Origin: Actinomycetota bacterium
Lineage (GTDB): Bacteria; Actinomycetota; Actinomycetes; Streptosporangiales; Streptosporangiaceae
Direction of reading: 5' to 3'
NCBI GenBank assembly: GCA_003242605.1
Contig: QGUZ01000091.1
Location: 1 to 17,032 of the forward strand
DNA length: 17,032 nucleotides
Below are positions 8,174 through 14,635 of the stretch, one piece after another (the stretch's first letter is position 1; each line of letters begins with the position of its first letter). The translations under genes and the position numbers were made by a program. The notes below the pieces were generated by a model. That model searched no databases and was not told the origin of the DNA. It worked only from the letters and a program-made list of their open reading frames with translations.

Positions 8174-8815
8174 ATGATTCGCGTGTTTCTGGTCGATGAC
8201 CACGAGGTGGTGCGCCGCGGGGTCGCCGCGCTGCTGGAGGCAGAGGACGACATCGAGGTGATCGGCGAGGCCGGTACGGCGGAGCAGGCGATCGCCCGTA
8301 TCCCGGCGGTCAAGCCCGACGTCGCCATCCTCGACGTGCGGCTGCCCGACGGCAGCGGCGTGACCGTGTGCCGGGAGGTGCGGTCCAAGCTGCCGGAGGT
8401 GGCCTGCCTCATGCTCACCTCCTACGCGGACGACGACGCGCTGTTCGACGCGGTGATGGCCGGGGCGGCCGGCTACGTGCTCAAGCAGATCCACGGCTCC
8501 GACCTGGTCGGCGCGGTGCGCACCGTGGCCTCGGGCCAGTCGCTGCTCGACCCGCAGACCACCGCGGCGATGCTGCAGCGGCTGCGCGAGCAGGCGGCGA
8601 AGAAGGACCCGCTCGCCGCGCTCACCGAGCAGGAGAAGCACATCCTGGAGCTGATCGGCGAGGGGCTGACCAACCGGCAGATCGGCGAGCGGCTGTTCCT
8701 GGCGGAGAAGACCGTCAAGAACTACGTGTCGAACCTGCTCGCCAAGCTCGACATGCAGCGCCGTACCCAGGCCGCCGCGCTCGCCGCAAGGCTCAAGTCC
8801 GAGGGCGGGCTCTGA
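8174..8815 (+). CDS. devR: NarL/FixJ-family response regulator, DevR/DosR-like
   Basis: The 213-residue protein has a receiver domain (1-120) and a LuxR-type DNA-binding domain (about 148-205). Receiver hallmarks are acidic D8/D9 in FLVDDHEVVRRG, phospho-acceptor D54 in AILDVRLPDG, T82 in LTSY and K104 in GYVLK. The output domain has LTEQEKHILELIGEGLTN followed by FLAEKTVKNYVSNLLAKL and RRTQAA. From memory this is strikingly close to Mycobacterium DevR (DosR), which switches on the hypoxia/NO dormancy regulon after phosphorylation by DosS/DosT. No histidine kinase gene is present in the window, so the partner is elsewhere or the regulator uses small-molecule phosphodonors. Translation starts at ATG 8174 with GGAG very close upstream. 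The neighbours (USPs, CBS, Acg-type nitroreductase, PPOX) support the orthology. Confidence 0.92.
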   Translation: MIRVFLVDDHEVVRRGVAALLEAEDDIEVIGEAGTAEQAIARIPAVKPDVAILDVRLPDGSGVTVCREVRSKLPEVACLMLTSYADDDALFDAVMAGAAGYVLKQIHGSDLVGAVRTVASGQSLLDPQTTAAMLQRLREQAAKKDPLAALTEQEKHILELIGEGLTNRQIGERLFLAEKTVKNYVSNLLAKLDMQRRTQAAALAARLKSEGGL

Positions 8816-8816
8816 G

Positions 8817-8830
8817 AGGACCTTCGCCCC
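8817..8830. promoter_or_regulatory. DevR/DosR-like box 3 before PPOX gene
   Basis: AGGACCTTCGCCCC matches 12 of 14 bases of the core found before two USP genes. It starts 2 bp after the devR stop and ends 36 bp before the first PPOX start, a promoter-proximal position. Confidence 0.45.
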
Positions 8831-8866
8831 TGACGCCGGTCGCGGCGGTGCGGCCACGCTGGTCGT

Positions 8867-9403
8867 ATGAGAACGGACTCGGTCGGCCTGCGGGTGCTGT
8901 CCCGCGCCGAGTGCGTCGGCCTGCTGGCGACGGCCCCGATCGGCCGCGTCGTGTTCACCGACCGGGCGCTCCCGGCCGTGCAGCCGGTGAACTTCACGCT
9001 CGACGGTGAGACCGTGGTGTTCCGCACCGGCGCCGGCACGCGGCTCGCCGCGGCGGCGCGGGACACGGTGGTCGCGTTCGAGGCCGACGCGTTCGACCCG
9101 GCGGGACGGACCGGTTGGTCGGTGACGGTGATCGGGCACGCCCGTGCCGTCACCGAACCCGCCGAGATCGAGCGCCTGTCCCGGCTCCCGCTCGAGTGCT
9201 GGGTACCGGGAGGACGGGACCGCTTCATCGTCCTGCCGATCGAGCACATCACCGGACGCAGGATCGGCATCCCTGAGGCACGACCGGAAACCGCGATATC
9301 GACAGGAAGCACGCATGGACCAGCACACCGCAGGCGGCGAGACCGGCCGCCGTATCGCAGCCCGGCGGCAGGAGCTCGGCATCACCCGCGAGGAGCTGGG
9401 TGA
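8867..9403 (+). CDS. PPOX-fold flavin-binding protein with read-through tail
   Basis: Residues 10-134 form a split-barrel domain of the pyridoxamine-phosphate-oxidase-like superfamily: IGRVVFTDRALPAVQPVNF (25-43), then TVVFRTGAGTRLAAA, VAFEAD, WSVTVIGHARAV and a closing HITGRRIG (127-134). These proteins bind flavin (FMN, FAD or F420). Rv0080 of the mycobacterial DosR regulon is a comparable small member. The frame continues about 40 residues past the usual domain end into an Arg/Pro/His-rich tail, overlapping the next gene by 89 bp. That tail is an out-of-frame reading of the next gene, so an earlier stop may have been lost. The start is an ATG 51 bp after devR; a candidate box lies between. 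Substrate unknown. Confidence 0.82.
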   Translation: MRTDSVGLRVLSRAECVGLLATAPIGRVVFTDRALPAVQPVNFTLDGETVVFRTGAGTRLAAAARDTVVAFEADAFDPAGRTGWSVTVIGHARAVTEPAEIERLSRLPLECWVPGGRDRFIVLPIEHITGRRIGIPEARPETAISTGSTHGPAHRRRRDRPPYRSPAAGARHHPRGAG

Positions 9404-9983
9404 GCGCGCGGGCATCGGGGCCGGCTACATCGCGTACATCGAGGAGAGCTCCACCACGATCACCACCGGTGACCTGCACCGGCTCGCCGCGGCGCTCGAG
9501 ACCACGGTCGAGGAGCTGCTCGGCGGTGGCATCGACCGGCCGCCGGGGCAGGGCGGCCCCGCGCCCCGGCCGGAGCTCACCGAGATCGACCGGGAAGAGT
9601 GCCTGCGGCTGATCGCGCCCGGCGGCATCGGGCGCATCGCCTGGTACGGCCTGTCCGGGCCGGTGGTGCTGCCGGTCAACTACAAGCTGTACAAGGGCGC
9701 GATCGTGTTCCGCACCCAGGAGGGCGGGCTCATGGACCAGGACCTGAGCACCGGCATCGAGGGTGTGGAGATCAAGGTGGGGTTCGAGGTCGACCGCATC
9801 GACGAGATCCGGCGCGAGGGGTGGAGCGTGCTCGTGCAGGGCCCGGCCCACCGCGTCACCACCCCCGAGGAGATCGCCGAGGTCGCCGCGGCCGGGGTGG
9901 AGACCTGGGCGGGCGGCGTCCGCGACCGCTACCTGCGTATCACGCCCTACCAGGTCACCGGCCGCCGCATCCGCGGGCTGTGA
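9315..9983 (+). CDS. XRE helix-turn-helix fused to PPOX-fold domain
   Basis: The 222-residue protein has an N-terminal XRE/Cro-type helix-turn-helix (residues 12-70: RRIAARRQELGITREELGER, then AGYIAYIEES and LHRLAAALETTVEELLG). A Pro/Gly linker (72-87) leads to a PPOX-like split barrel (88-222: GGIGRIAWYG, PVVLPVNYKLYKGAIVFRT, VGFEVD, GWSVLVQGPAHRV, YQVTGRRIRG). The barrel is similar to the product of the preceding gene, suggesting duplication followed by fusion. The architecture suggests a flavin- or redox-responsive transcription factor; that is inference. The ATG at 9315 is preceded by AGGAAG at suitable spacing and lies inside the previous frame. A long upstream extension in frame is ruled out by the strong domain start. 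Two hairpins follow the stop. Confidence 0.88.
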   Translation: MDQHTAGGETGRRIAARRQELGITREELGERAGIGAGYIAYIEESSTTITTGDLHRLAAALETTVEELLGGGIDRPPGQGGPAPRPELTEIDREECLRLIAPGGIGRIAWYGLSGPVVLPVNYKLYKGAIVFRTQEGGLMDQDLSTGIEGVEIKVGFEVDRIDEIRREGWSVLVQGPAHRVTTPEEIAEVAAAGVETWAGGVRDRYLRITPYQVTGRRIRGL

Positions 9984-9988
9984 CGATG

Positions 9989-10024
9989 GCGCGGGCCGTG
10001 CCCGCCGTACGGCCCGGCCCGCGC
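9989..10024. terminator. Hairpin after XRE-PPOX gene
   Basis: Nine-base arms GCGCGGGCC (9989-9997) and GGCCCGCGC (10016-10024) lie 6 bp past the stop of the XRE-PPOX gene. No T-tract is present, as is usual for actinomycete terminators. Confidence 0.45.
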
Positions 10025-10031
10025 GATGGGA

Positions 10032-10065
10032 CGCCCGCCTCCGCCGGACGCCGCGGAGGCGGGCG
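10032..10065. terminator. Bidirectional terminator hairpin between convergent genes
   Basis: Perfect 13-base arms CGCCCGCCTCCGC (10032-10044) and GCGGAGGCGGGCG (10053-10065) with an 8-base loop sit between the convergent XRE-PPOX and nitroreductase genes. Their location and symmetry suggest they stop transcripts from both sides. Confidence 0.65.
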
Positions 10066-10078
10066 GTGTCGTGACCGG

Positions 10079-11083
10079 TCAGTCCCGCTCGCCCGGCCTC
10101 GCGACCACCTCGGAGAGCGGGCGCCGCAGCGTGCCCGCGTCCTCCTCGGTCACCCCCAGCCGCATGATCATCTGCGGGTGCTCGCCCTGGGTGAGCTCCT
10201 CGCGCACGAACTCCCGCAGGTGGTACATCTCCAGCGCCTGGGTGTGGAACGCCGCGCGCACGCCGTACGCCGAGGCGAACAGCAGCACCCGCTGCAGCGC
10301 CTGACCGGCGCGCAGCCAGTCCTCCTGCTCGTCCTCCGTCGTGGTGAGCACCGCGACCACGCCCGGCGAGGTGGGCTGGGCGCGGGTCGCCGGCCGGTGG
10401 TAGCCCCACAGCCGGTCGCGGGAGTAGTCCCGCTGCGGGAAGTGCGGCTCGGTGCGGTCGGGGCGGCGCGGGTAGGCGTCCGCGGGCACCCCGTCCCCGC
10501 GCGTGCTGCCCGGCGGGCGGGCCCAGCGCAGCACCTCGAGCCGGTAGTCGCGGTTGAGCGTCTGCACCTCCTGGGCCGCGCGGGTGACCGCGGCGAGCGC
10601 CTCCACCACCGGCTCCTCGCGCACCGCGGTGAAGTGCGCGCCCTCGGCCGCGGCCTGCACCGCGAGCGCGTCGGTGAAGTTGCGCGGGATCGCCACGTCG
10701 CTGAACGCCCCGCGGTGGGTACGGCGGCGCGGGATCTCCGCGTGCAGCATCCGGGTGAGGTCGTCGGGGTCGAGCCGGCCGCCGAGCCGTACCGTGGCGA
10801 GCAGCGTGGGGTGGTCCGGGTCGGGCATCAGGTGCACGATCGGCTCGTAGCCGAGGGCGGCGAGCGCGATCCGCACGTTGTACACGGCCGCGCCGATGCT
10901 GATCAGCATCTCGCGGCCGGCCGGGTCCTGGTGGGGCAGGCGGCGCTCGGGGTCGGCGCGCACGCTGATCGTGTCACCGGAGACGGCGAACGACCACGGC
11001 TGGGTGTTGTGCACCGAGGGAGCCCACACGGCGGCCTCCACCGCCGTCTGGACCACACCGTCGATCTCCTCTACCGCGCGCAT
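10079..11083 (-). CDS. Acg/Rv3131-type nitroreductase-family protein
   Basis: The 334-residue protein carries the family N-terminal signature AVWAPSVHNTQPWSF (18-32), then RREM-like segments with GAAVYNVRIALAALGYEP and a C-terminal half with AGQALQRVLLFASAYGVRAAFHTQ. This is the pattern of the long Acg family (Rv2032, Rv3127 and Rv3131 of Mycobacterium), members of the DosR regulon. These are FMN-binding nitroreductase folds. Some lack measurable activity and may sequester flavin, so catalysis should not be assumed. Its ATG follows the USP 3 stop codon with zero spacing, and GGAGG lies 11 nt upstream, so it is translated from the USP 3 transcript. Substrate unknown. Confidence 0.9.
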   Translation of the reverse strand: MRAVEEIDGVVQTAVEAAVWAPSVHNTQPWSFAVSGDTISVRADPERRLPHQDPAGREMLISIGAAVYNVRIALAALGYEPIVHLMPDPDHPTLLATVRLGGRLDPDDLTRMLHAEIPRRRTHRGAFSDVAIPRNFTDALAVQAAAEGAHFTAVREEPVVEALAAVTRAAQEVQTLNRDYRLEVLRWARPPGSTRGDGVPADAYPRRPDRTEPHFPQRDYSRDRLWGYHRPATRAQPTSPGVVAVLTTTEDEQEDWLRAGQALQRVLLFASAYGVRAAFHTQALEMYHLREFVREELTQGEHPQMIMRLGVTEEDAGTLRRPLSEVVARPGERD

Positions 11084-11929
11084 CTAGAGAGCCACCTCCT
11101 GGGTTCGGACTATCGCCACGGGGCAGGGGGCGTGGTCCAGCATGAACACCGTCATCGAGCCGCACCTGGCCTCCGGCGCGCCGACGACGACGAGCGTCGC
11201 GTCGAGCGCGGCCTCCAGCAGCTCCTGACGGGCGGGCCCCTCGGCCGCCGAGACTTCGATCAGCAGGTTCGGGTAACGCGTCCGCCACGGCCCGAGCACG
11301 CGGGTCATCCGCTCCTCGGCGCGGGCGCGCACGGCCACCGGGTCGAGCGGCATCACCGCCCGGGCGTGGCCGGTCTGGTGCTGCCAGGCGTGCACCACCA
11401 CGAGCGGCAGGCGCCGGGCCACCGCCTCCTGGCAGGCGAAGCCCAGCACCACGTCGATGTCCCCGTTGCCGTTCACGCCGACCGCGATCGGGCCCTGCCG
11501 GTGCGCCCGGCCGGGATCCCGCACCATGATCACGGGGCAGCGGGCGTGCCCGGCGACGGCGCGGCGGACCGCGCCGACGGAGACGCCGCGGGTCGCGTCC
11601 GGCCGGCACGAGCCGACCACCACGAGCTCGGCGGCGGCCGACAGCTCGATGAGGCGATCGGCCGCCGACCCCTCGTGCAGGTCGACGTCGACCGGCAGGC
11701 CGCGGGCCAGGGCCGGCTCGGCGCCCTGCCGTACCACCCGCTCGGCGGCCCGCCGCAGGGCGGCCATGGTGCCGAGGTCCGCTCCCCTCGGCGGCCGCCA
11801 GGCGTGGCAGACGGTGAGCGGCAGGCCGCGCAGCTCCGCCTCCTCCAGCGCCCAGTCGAGGGCGCGGACGGCGAACTCGGAGCCGTCGTAGCCCACGACG
11901 ACCCCTGGGGTACCCATGGGCCGGTCCAT
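11084..11929 (-). CDS. Tandem universal stress protein (USP 3), degenerate ATP loops
   Basis: The 281-residue product has two UspA-type domains: residues 8-137 (GVVVGYDGSEFAVRALDWAL at the start) and about 145-277. The first loop reads GSCRPDATRGVSVGA, and the second GAPEARCGSMTVF. Neither keeps the G-2X-G-9X-G-S ATP signature, so this member probably does not bind ATP in the usual way. I chose the ATG at 11929 because the domain begins there; ATG 11917 is an alternative and neither has a strong ribosome-binding site. The frame stays open far upstream through the opposite-strand ligase gene, but that extension has no USP homology. It forms a two-gene operon with the nitroreductase. Box 2 lies 80 bp upstream. 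Confidence 0.88.
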   Translation of the reverse strand: MDRPMGTPGVVVGYDGSEFAVRALDWALEEAELRGLPLTVCHAWRPPRGADLGTMAALRRAAERVVRQGAEPALARGLPVDVDLHEGSAADRLIELSAAAELVVVGSCRPDATRGVSVGAVRRAVAGHARCPVIMVRDPGRAHRQGPIAVGVNGNGDIDVVLGFACQEAVARRLPLVVVHAWQHQTGHARAVMPLDPVAVRARAEERMTRVLGPWRTRYPNLLIEVSAAEGPARQELLEAALDATLVVVGAPEARCGSMTVFMLDHAPCPVAIVRTQEVAL

Positions 11930-12008
11930 ATCTGAAATCTGCTCGGCCGAGGGGCGGGTCAAAAGGGTGCAACGACCCACGGGTACGGGTTGTTCGACTC
12001 GTGCTTTC

Positions 12009-12022
12009 GGGACCTTCGGCCC
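12009..12022. promoter_or_regulatory. DevR/DosR-like box 2 upstream of USP 3
   Basis: GGGACCTTCGGCCC, identical to the core before USP 2, lies 80 bp upstream of the USP 3 start in the region divergent from the ligase gene. With flanking TTC it matches the DosR consensus TTSGGGACTWWAGTCCCSAA at 14 of 20 positions. It could also act on the ligase gene, 169 bp away. Confidence 0.55.
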
Positions 12023-12190
12023 TGGCGCGCGGGCGGCCGGCCGTACCCGCGGCGCCGGATCGGCGGTACGGCACGCCCCCGGGGCGTTCCGCTCGCGGTG
12101 GCGACGTACGCTGGCGGCTGACCGACCACCCGGGCCGCCGGGCGGGTACCGTCCGGGGCCCGGCCAGCACCCCGACCGGAGGAGAGCACC

Positions 12191-13315
12191 GTGTACCACG
12201 CGGCCACACCGATCAGCCCGCCCGTCACCATCGGCGGCAGGCGGCTGCCGCTCGTCGGACGGGCCCGGATGTACGTGTGCGGCATCACGCCGTACGACAC
12301 CACCCACCTGGGCCACGCGAGCACGTTCGTGTGGGCGGACGTGGCCGCCCGGGTGCTGCGGCACGCGGGCGTCACGGTCGAGGTGTGCCGCAACGTCACC
12401 GACGTCGACGACGTGCTCACCACCGCGGCCCGGCGGGCGGGCAGCCCGTACGACAGCTTCGCCGCGGTGCAGCAGTTCTACTTCGAGCAGGACATGGCGG
12501 CGCTCGGGGTGCAGCGGGTGGACCACGCGCCGCGGGCGCACAACCACGTCGGCGAGGTGATCGCGCTCACCCAGGCGCTGCTCGACACCGGCCACGCGTA
12601 CACGGTCGACGGCGCGGTGTTCTTCCGCGGCGACCACGTGCCCGCGCGGGCCGGGCTCGACGAGGCGACGGCCCGGGCGCTGCTCGCCGAGTACGGCGAC
12701 GACCCGGACGACCCGCGCAAGCACAGCCCGTGGGACGTGGTGCTGTGGACGCCGTCGGAGCCGGGCGAGCCCGCCTGGCCCAGCCCGTGGAGCTCCGGCC
12801 GGCCCGGCTGGCACGCCGAGTGCGCGGCGATGGCCCTCACCACCTTCGGGCCCGCGCTCGACCTGCACGGCGGCGGCGCCGACCTGCGGTTCCCGCACCA
12901 CGCCTACGAGTCCGCGATGGCCGAGGCGGTCACCGGCGTGCGCCCGTTCGCCCGCGCCTGGCTGCACGTCGGGATCGTGCGCGTGGACGGGGTGAAGATG
13001 GCCAAGTCCACCGGCAACCTCGTGTTCACCGCCGACCTGCTGCGCGACCACCCGGCCGCGGCGCTGCGGCTGCTGCTCATCAACCGGCCGTGGTCGGCCG
13101 ACTGGGACTACTCCCCCGCCGCCCTCGAGGCCGCGGCCGCCCACCTCGACCGGCTGCACACCGCCACCGGCCGCACCACGTCCTCGGCGAGCGCCGAGGA
13201 GGCCGCGATCCGCGCGCTGCTCGACGACCTCAACGTCCCCGCCGCCCTCGCGATCGCCGAGGAGGAGGGCGGCCAGACCGCCCGCACCGTGCTCTCCGTC
13301 CTCGGCCTCACCTGA
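12191..13315 (+). CDS. MshC/CysRS-like cysteine-activating ligase paralogue
   Basis: The 374-residue protein is a class I aminoacyl-tRNA-synthetase fold specific for cysteine activation. RMYVCGITPYDTTHLGHA (26-43) holds Zn ligand C30 and the HLGH signature. It is typical of MshC, which joins cysteine to glucosaminyl-inositol in mycothiol synthesis, rather than of cysteinyl-tRNA synthetase. WHAEC and FPHHAYE supply further Zn ligands, and KMAKS (269-273) replaces KMSKS. There is no anticodon-binding domain. It differs from usual MshC by a short N-terminus (about 410 residues is normal) and by keeping a Glu four residues after the Zn-binding His, as in CysRS. The GTG start has GGAGGAG 8 nt upstream. 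It is divergent from USP 3 and ends in a strong hairpin. It may be MshC itself or a paralogue with another amine acceptor. Confidence 0.8.
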   Translation: MYHAATPISPPVTIGGRRLPLVGRARMYVCGITPYDTTHLGHASTFVWADVAARVLRHAGVTVEVCRNVTDVDDVLTTAARRAGSPYDSFAAVQQFYFEQDMAALGVQRVDHAPRAHNHVGEVIALTQALLDTGHAYTVDGAVFFRGDHVPARAGLDEATARALLAEYGDDPDDPRKHSPWDVVLWTPSEPGEPAWPSPWSSGRPGWHAECAAMALTTFGPALDLHGGGADLRFPHHAYESAMAEAVTGVRPFARAWLHVGIVRVDGVKMAKSTGNLVFTADLLRDHPAAALRLLLINRPWSADWDYSPAALEAAAAHLDRLHTATGRTTSSASAEEAAIRALLDDLNVPAALAIAEEEGGQTARTVLSVLGLT

Positions 13316-13433
13316 GGCCGCGGCGCAACGCGCCCCGGCCCGCACCGGGCCGGGGCGTCTCCTCACCACGGCACCGGCTCCGGCCCGGCGACCAGCCCGC
13401 GGCACGAAGCGCGGACAGGACGTCCGGGTGCAT
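13314..13433 (-). pseudogene. Possible SUKH-3-like gene remnant
   Basis: On the minus strand from ATG 13433 the frame reads HPDVLSALRAAGWSPGRSR, which resembles the opening of SUKH-3 immunity proteins (EVL..LR.AGW.PGR). It then runs into low-complexity sequence formed by the ligase terminator and stops near 13314. The rest of the domain is absent. The frame is also open upstream of the ATG to at least 13536 without recognisable domains. Evidence is a single short motif, so this is tentative. Confidence 0.25.
13331..13357 (+). terminator. Strong intrinsic-type hairpin after ligase gene
   Basis: Perfect 11-base arms CGCCCCGGCCC (13331-13341) and GGGCCGGGGCG (13347-13357) with loop GCACC begin 16 bp after the stop codon and are followed by TCTCCTC. 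Confidence 0.8.
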
Positions 13434-13536
13434 GGCCGCGGAATCGATCACGCTGCGTCCGATCCGGTGGCTGGCGGCGTCGCGGCCGCGGACGGCGTCG
13501 TCCGCGGCGGCGTACGCCGATGGGCGGTGCGCCGGG

Positions 13537-14376
13537 TCAGATCTCGGCGGCGTTCTGGCAGTCGTTGCCGGGGTCGGAGCCCGTCTGGTCGGCGAACGGA
13601 TCCATGGTCGGGCCCGTGGGGCCGGTGCCGGCCTCCTCCTCGCCGGGGTAGACGGGGTGAAGGAAGCCGTCGTCGGTGCCGCACTGCACGCCGACGGTCC
13701 AGGCCTCCTCGGAGGAGGCGACCCAGTGGCGGAGGCGTTCGCCCGGGGCGTCGCGCCAGAACTGGATGCGGCCCTTGTCGTAGGCCATCACGCGGGTGAT
13801 CTTGTCGGTGCCGGGCTTGCGGACGGCGTAGACGAAGCGGTAGGTGAAGTCGACCCACAGCTCGGGGTTGCCGTCCTCGTCCTTGCCCGGCCGAGCCGAC
13901 ATCGTGCCGTTGACCTTGATCACATCGCCGACGAGCTCGGCCTTGCCCTTGGCGAAGCTCGCCACCCAGCCGCGGGTGTTCTTCTCCGGGTCCTTGTGGT
14001 CGAGCCCCTTGAGGAACTCCTTGCGCTGCTCCGGGTCCAGCAGCCTGGCGTAGGCGACCGGCCTGCCGCCCTCGAGGGTGGGGCGGTCGAGGTAGGCGGC
14101 CGTGAGGATGCGCTTGGTGACGCGGTACGCGTAGGCGACGTCACGGGCGGAGAAGCGTCCCACGCGTTCGGCCTGCGGGAGCTCGATGGCGTCGGCGCCG
14201 TCGCCGAACTTCTCCGCGGGCGAGCCGGCGAACGGGGCGTCCGCAGTGATGACCGCGGGCTTCTTCAGCTCGTCCAGGGCGTTGTCGACGCCGCTGGTCA
14301 CGGCCTCACATCCGGAGACCCCGAGGGCGAGGCACGCCGCCGCGGCGAGGCCGACGAAACGTAACGCAGATGACAT
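13537..14376 (-). CDS. Predicted secreted lipoprotein of unknown function
   Basis: The 279-residue product starts with a short lipoprotein signal peptide: a hydrophobic stretch and the lipobox GVSGC with the lipidated cysteine at residue 23. The mature part is hydrophilic, with AYRVTKRILTAAYLDRPTLE and RLLDPEQRKEFLKGLDH, then a likely beta-rich section (ELWVDFTYRFVYAVRKPG). It ends in an acidic, Pro/Gly-rich tail with two cysteines (VQCGTDD and NDCQ) that may form a disulphide. I recognise no enzyme family. It probably sits on the outer face of the membrane. GGAG lies 11 nt before the ATG. It stands alone, with an inverted repeat about 100 bp upstream and a convergent ligase gene downstream. 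Confidence 0.82.
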   Translation of the reverse strand: MSSALRFVGLAAAACLALGVSGCEAVTSGVDNALDELKKPAVITADAPFAGSPAEKFGDGADAIELPQAERVGRFSARDVAYAYRVTKRILTAAYLDRPTLEGGRPVAYARLLDPEQRKEFLKGLDHKDPEKNTRGWVASFAKGKAELVGDVIKVNGTMSARPGKDEDGNPELWVDFTYRFVYAVRKPGTDKITRVMAYDKGRIQFWRDAPGERLRHWVASSEEAWTVGVQCGTDDGFLHPVYPGEEEAGTGPTGPTMDPFADQTGSDPGNDCQNAAEI

Positions 14377-14464
14377 GGGGGTGAACTCTCCGTACGCGAA
14401 CTCGAACGGCGTTACCGCCCTCTTCGTCGCGAAAGAACGGAACGCCGGTACACAGGCGGTTCGA

Positions 14465-14525
14465 CGGAAACGGAGGTGATCATACCGATATGATCGTCTT
14501 CGCGCATGCCGATTTACCGTTTCCG
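14465..14525. promoter_or_regulatory. Nested inverted repeats upstream of lipoprotein gene
   Basis: GATCATA (14478-14484) and TATGATC (14489-14495) form an 18-bp perfect dyad around CCGA. Outside it, CGGAAACGG (14465-14473) is mirrored by CCGTTTCCG (14517-14525). The stretch is much more AT-rich than its surroundings. TATGAT, a good -10 hexamer on the minus strand, lies in the dyad, so it may be a promoter/operator for the lipoprotein gene. No matching -35 hexamer was found. Confidence 0.4.
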
Positions 14526-14635
14526 CTTCGCGCCCGCAATTGGCGGTGTAATCGGCTGGAAAGACGCGACCTTGTTTTCATCGGTATCGAAGCCACGCCC
14601 CGGCTCGACGCGGCCGGGACGTCGGCGGGGCCGGT

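Noticed and set aside
9599..11935. Long plus-strand open frame across XRE-PPOX, nitroreductase and USP 3
   Set aside because: Low-complexity composition and no recognisable domain; the opposite or other frames encode clear families.
11930..13405. Upstream extension of USP 3 opposite the ligase gene
   Set aside because: The frame is open by GC bias only. The USP domain begins at 11929, and the ligase on the other strand has clear motifs.
13428..14364. Plus-strand frames opposite the lipoprotein gene
   Set aside because: The minus frame has a signal peptide with lipobox and coding-like composition; the plus frames are Arg/Gly-rich shadows.
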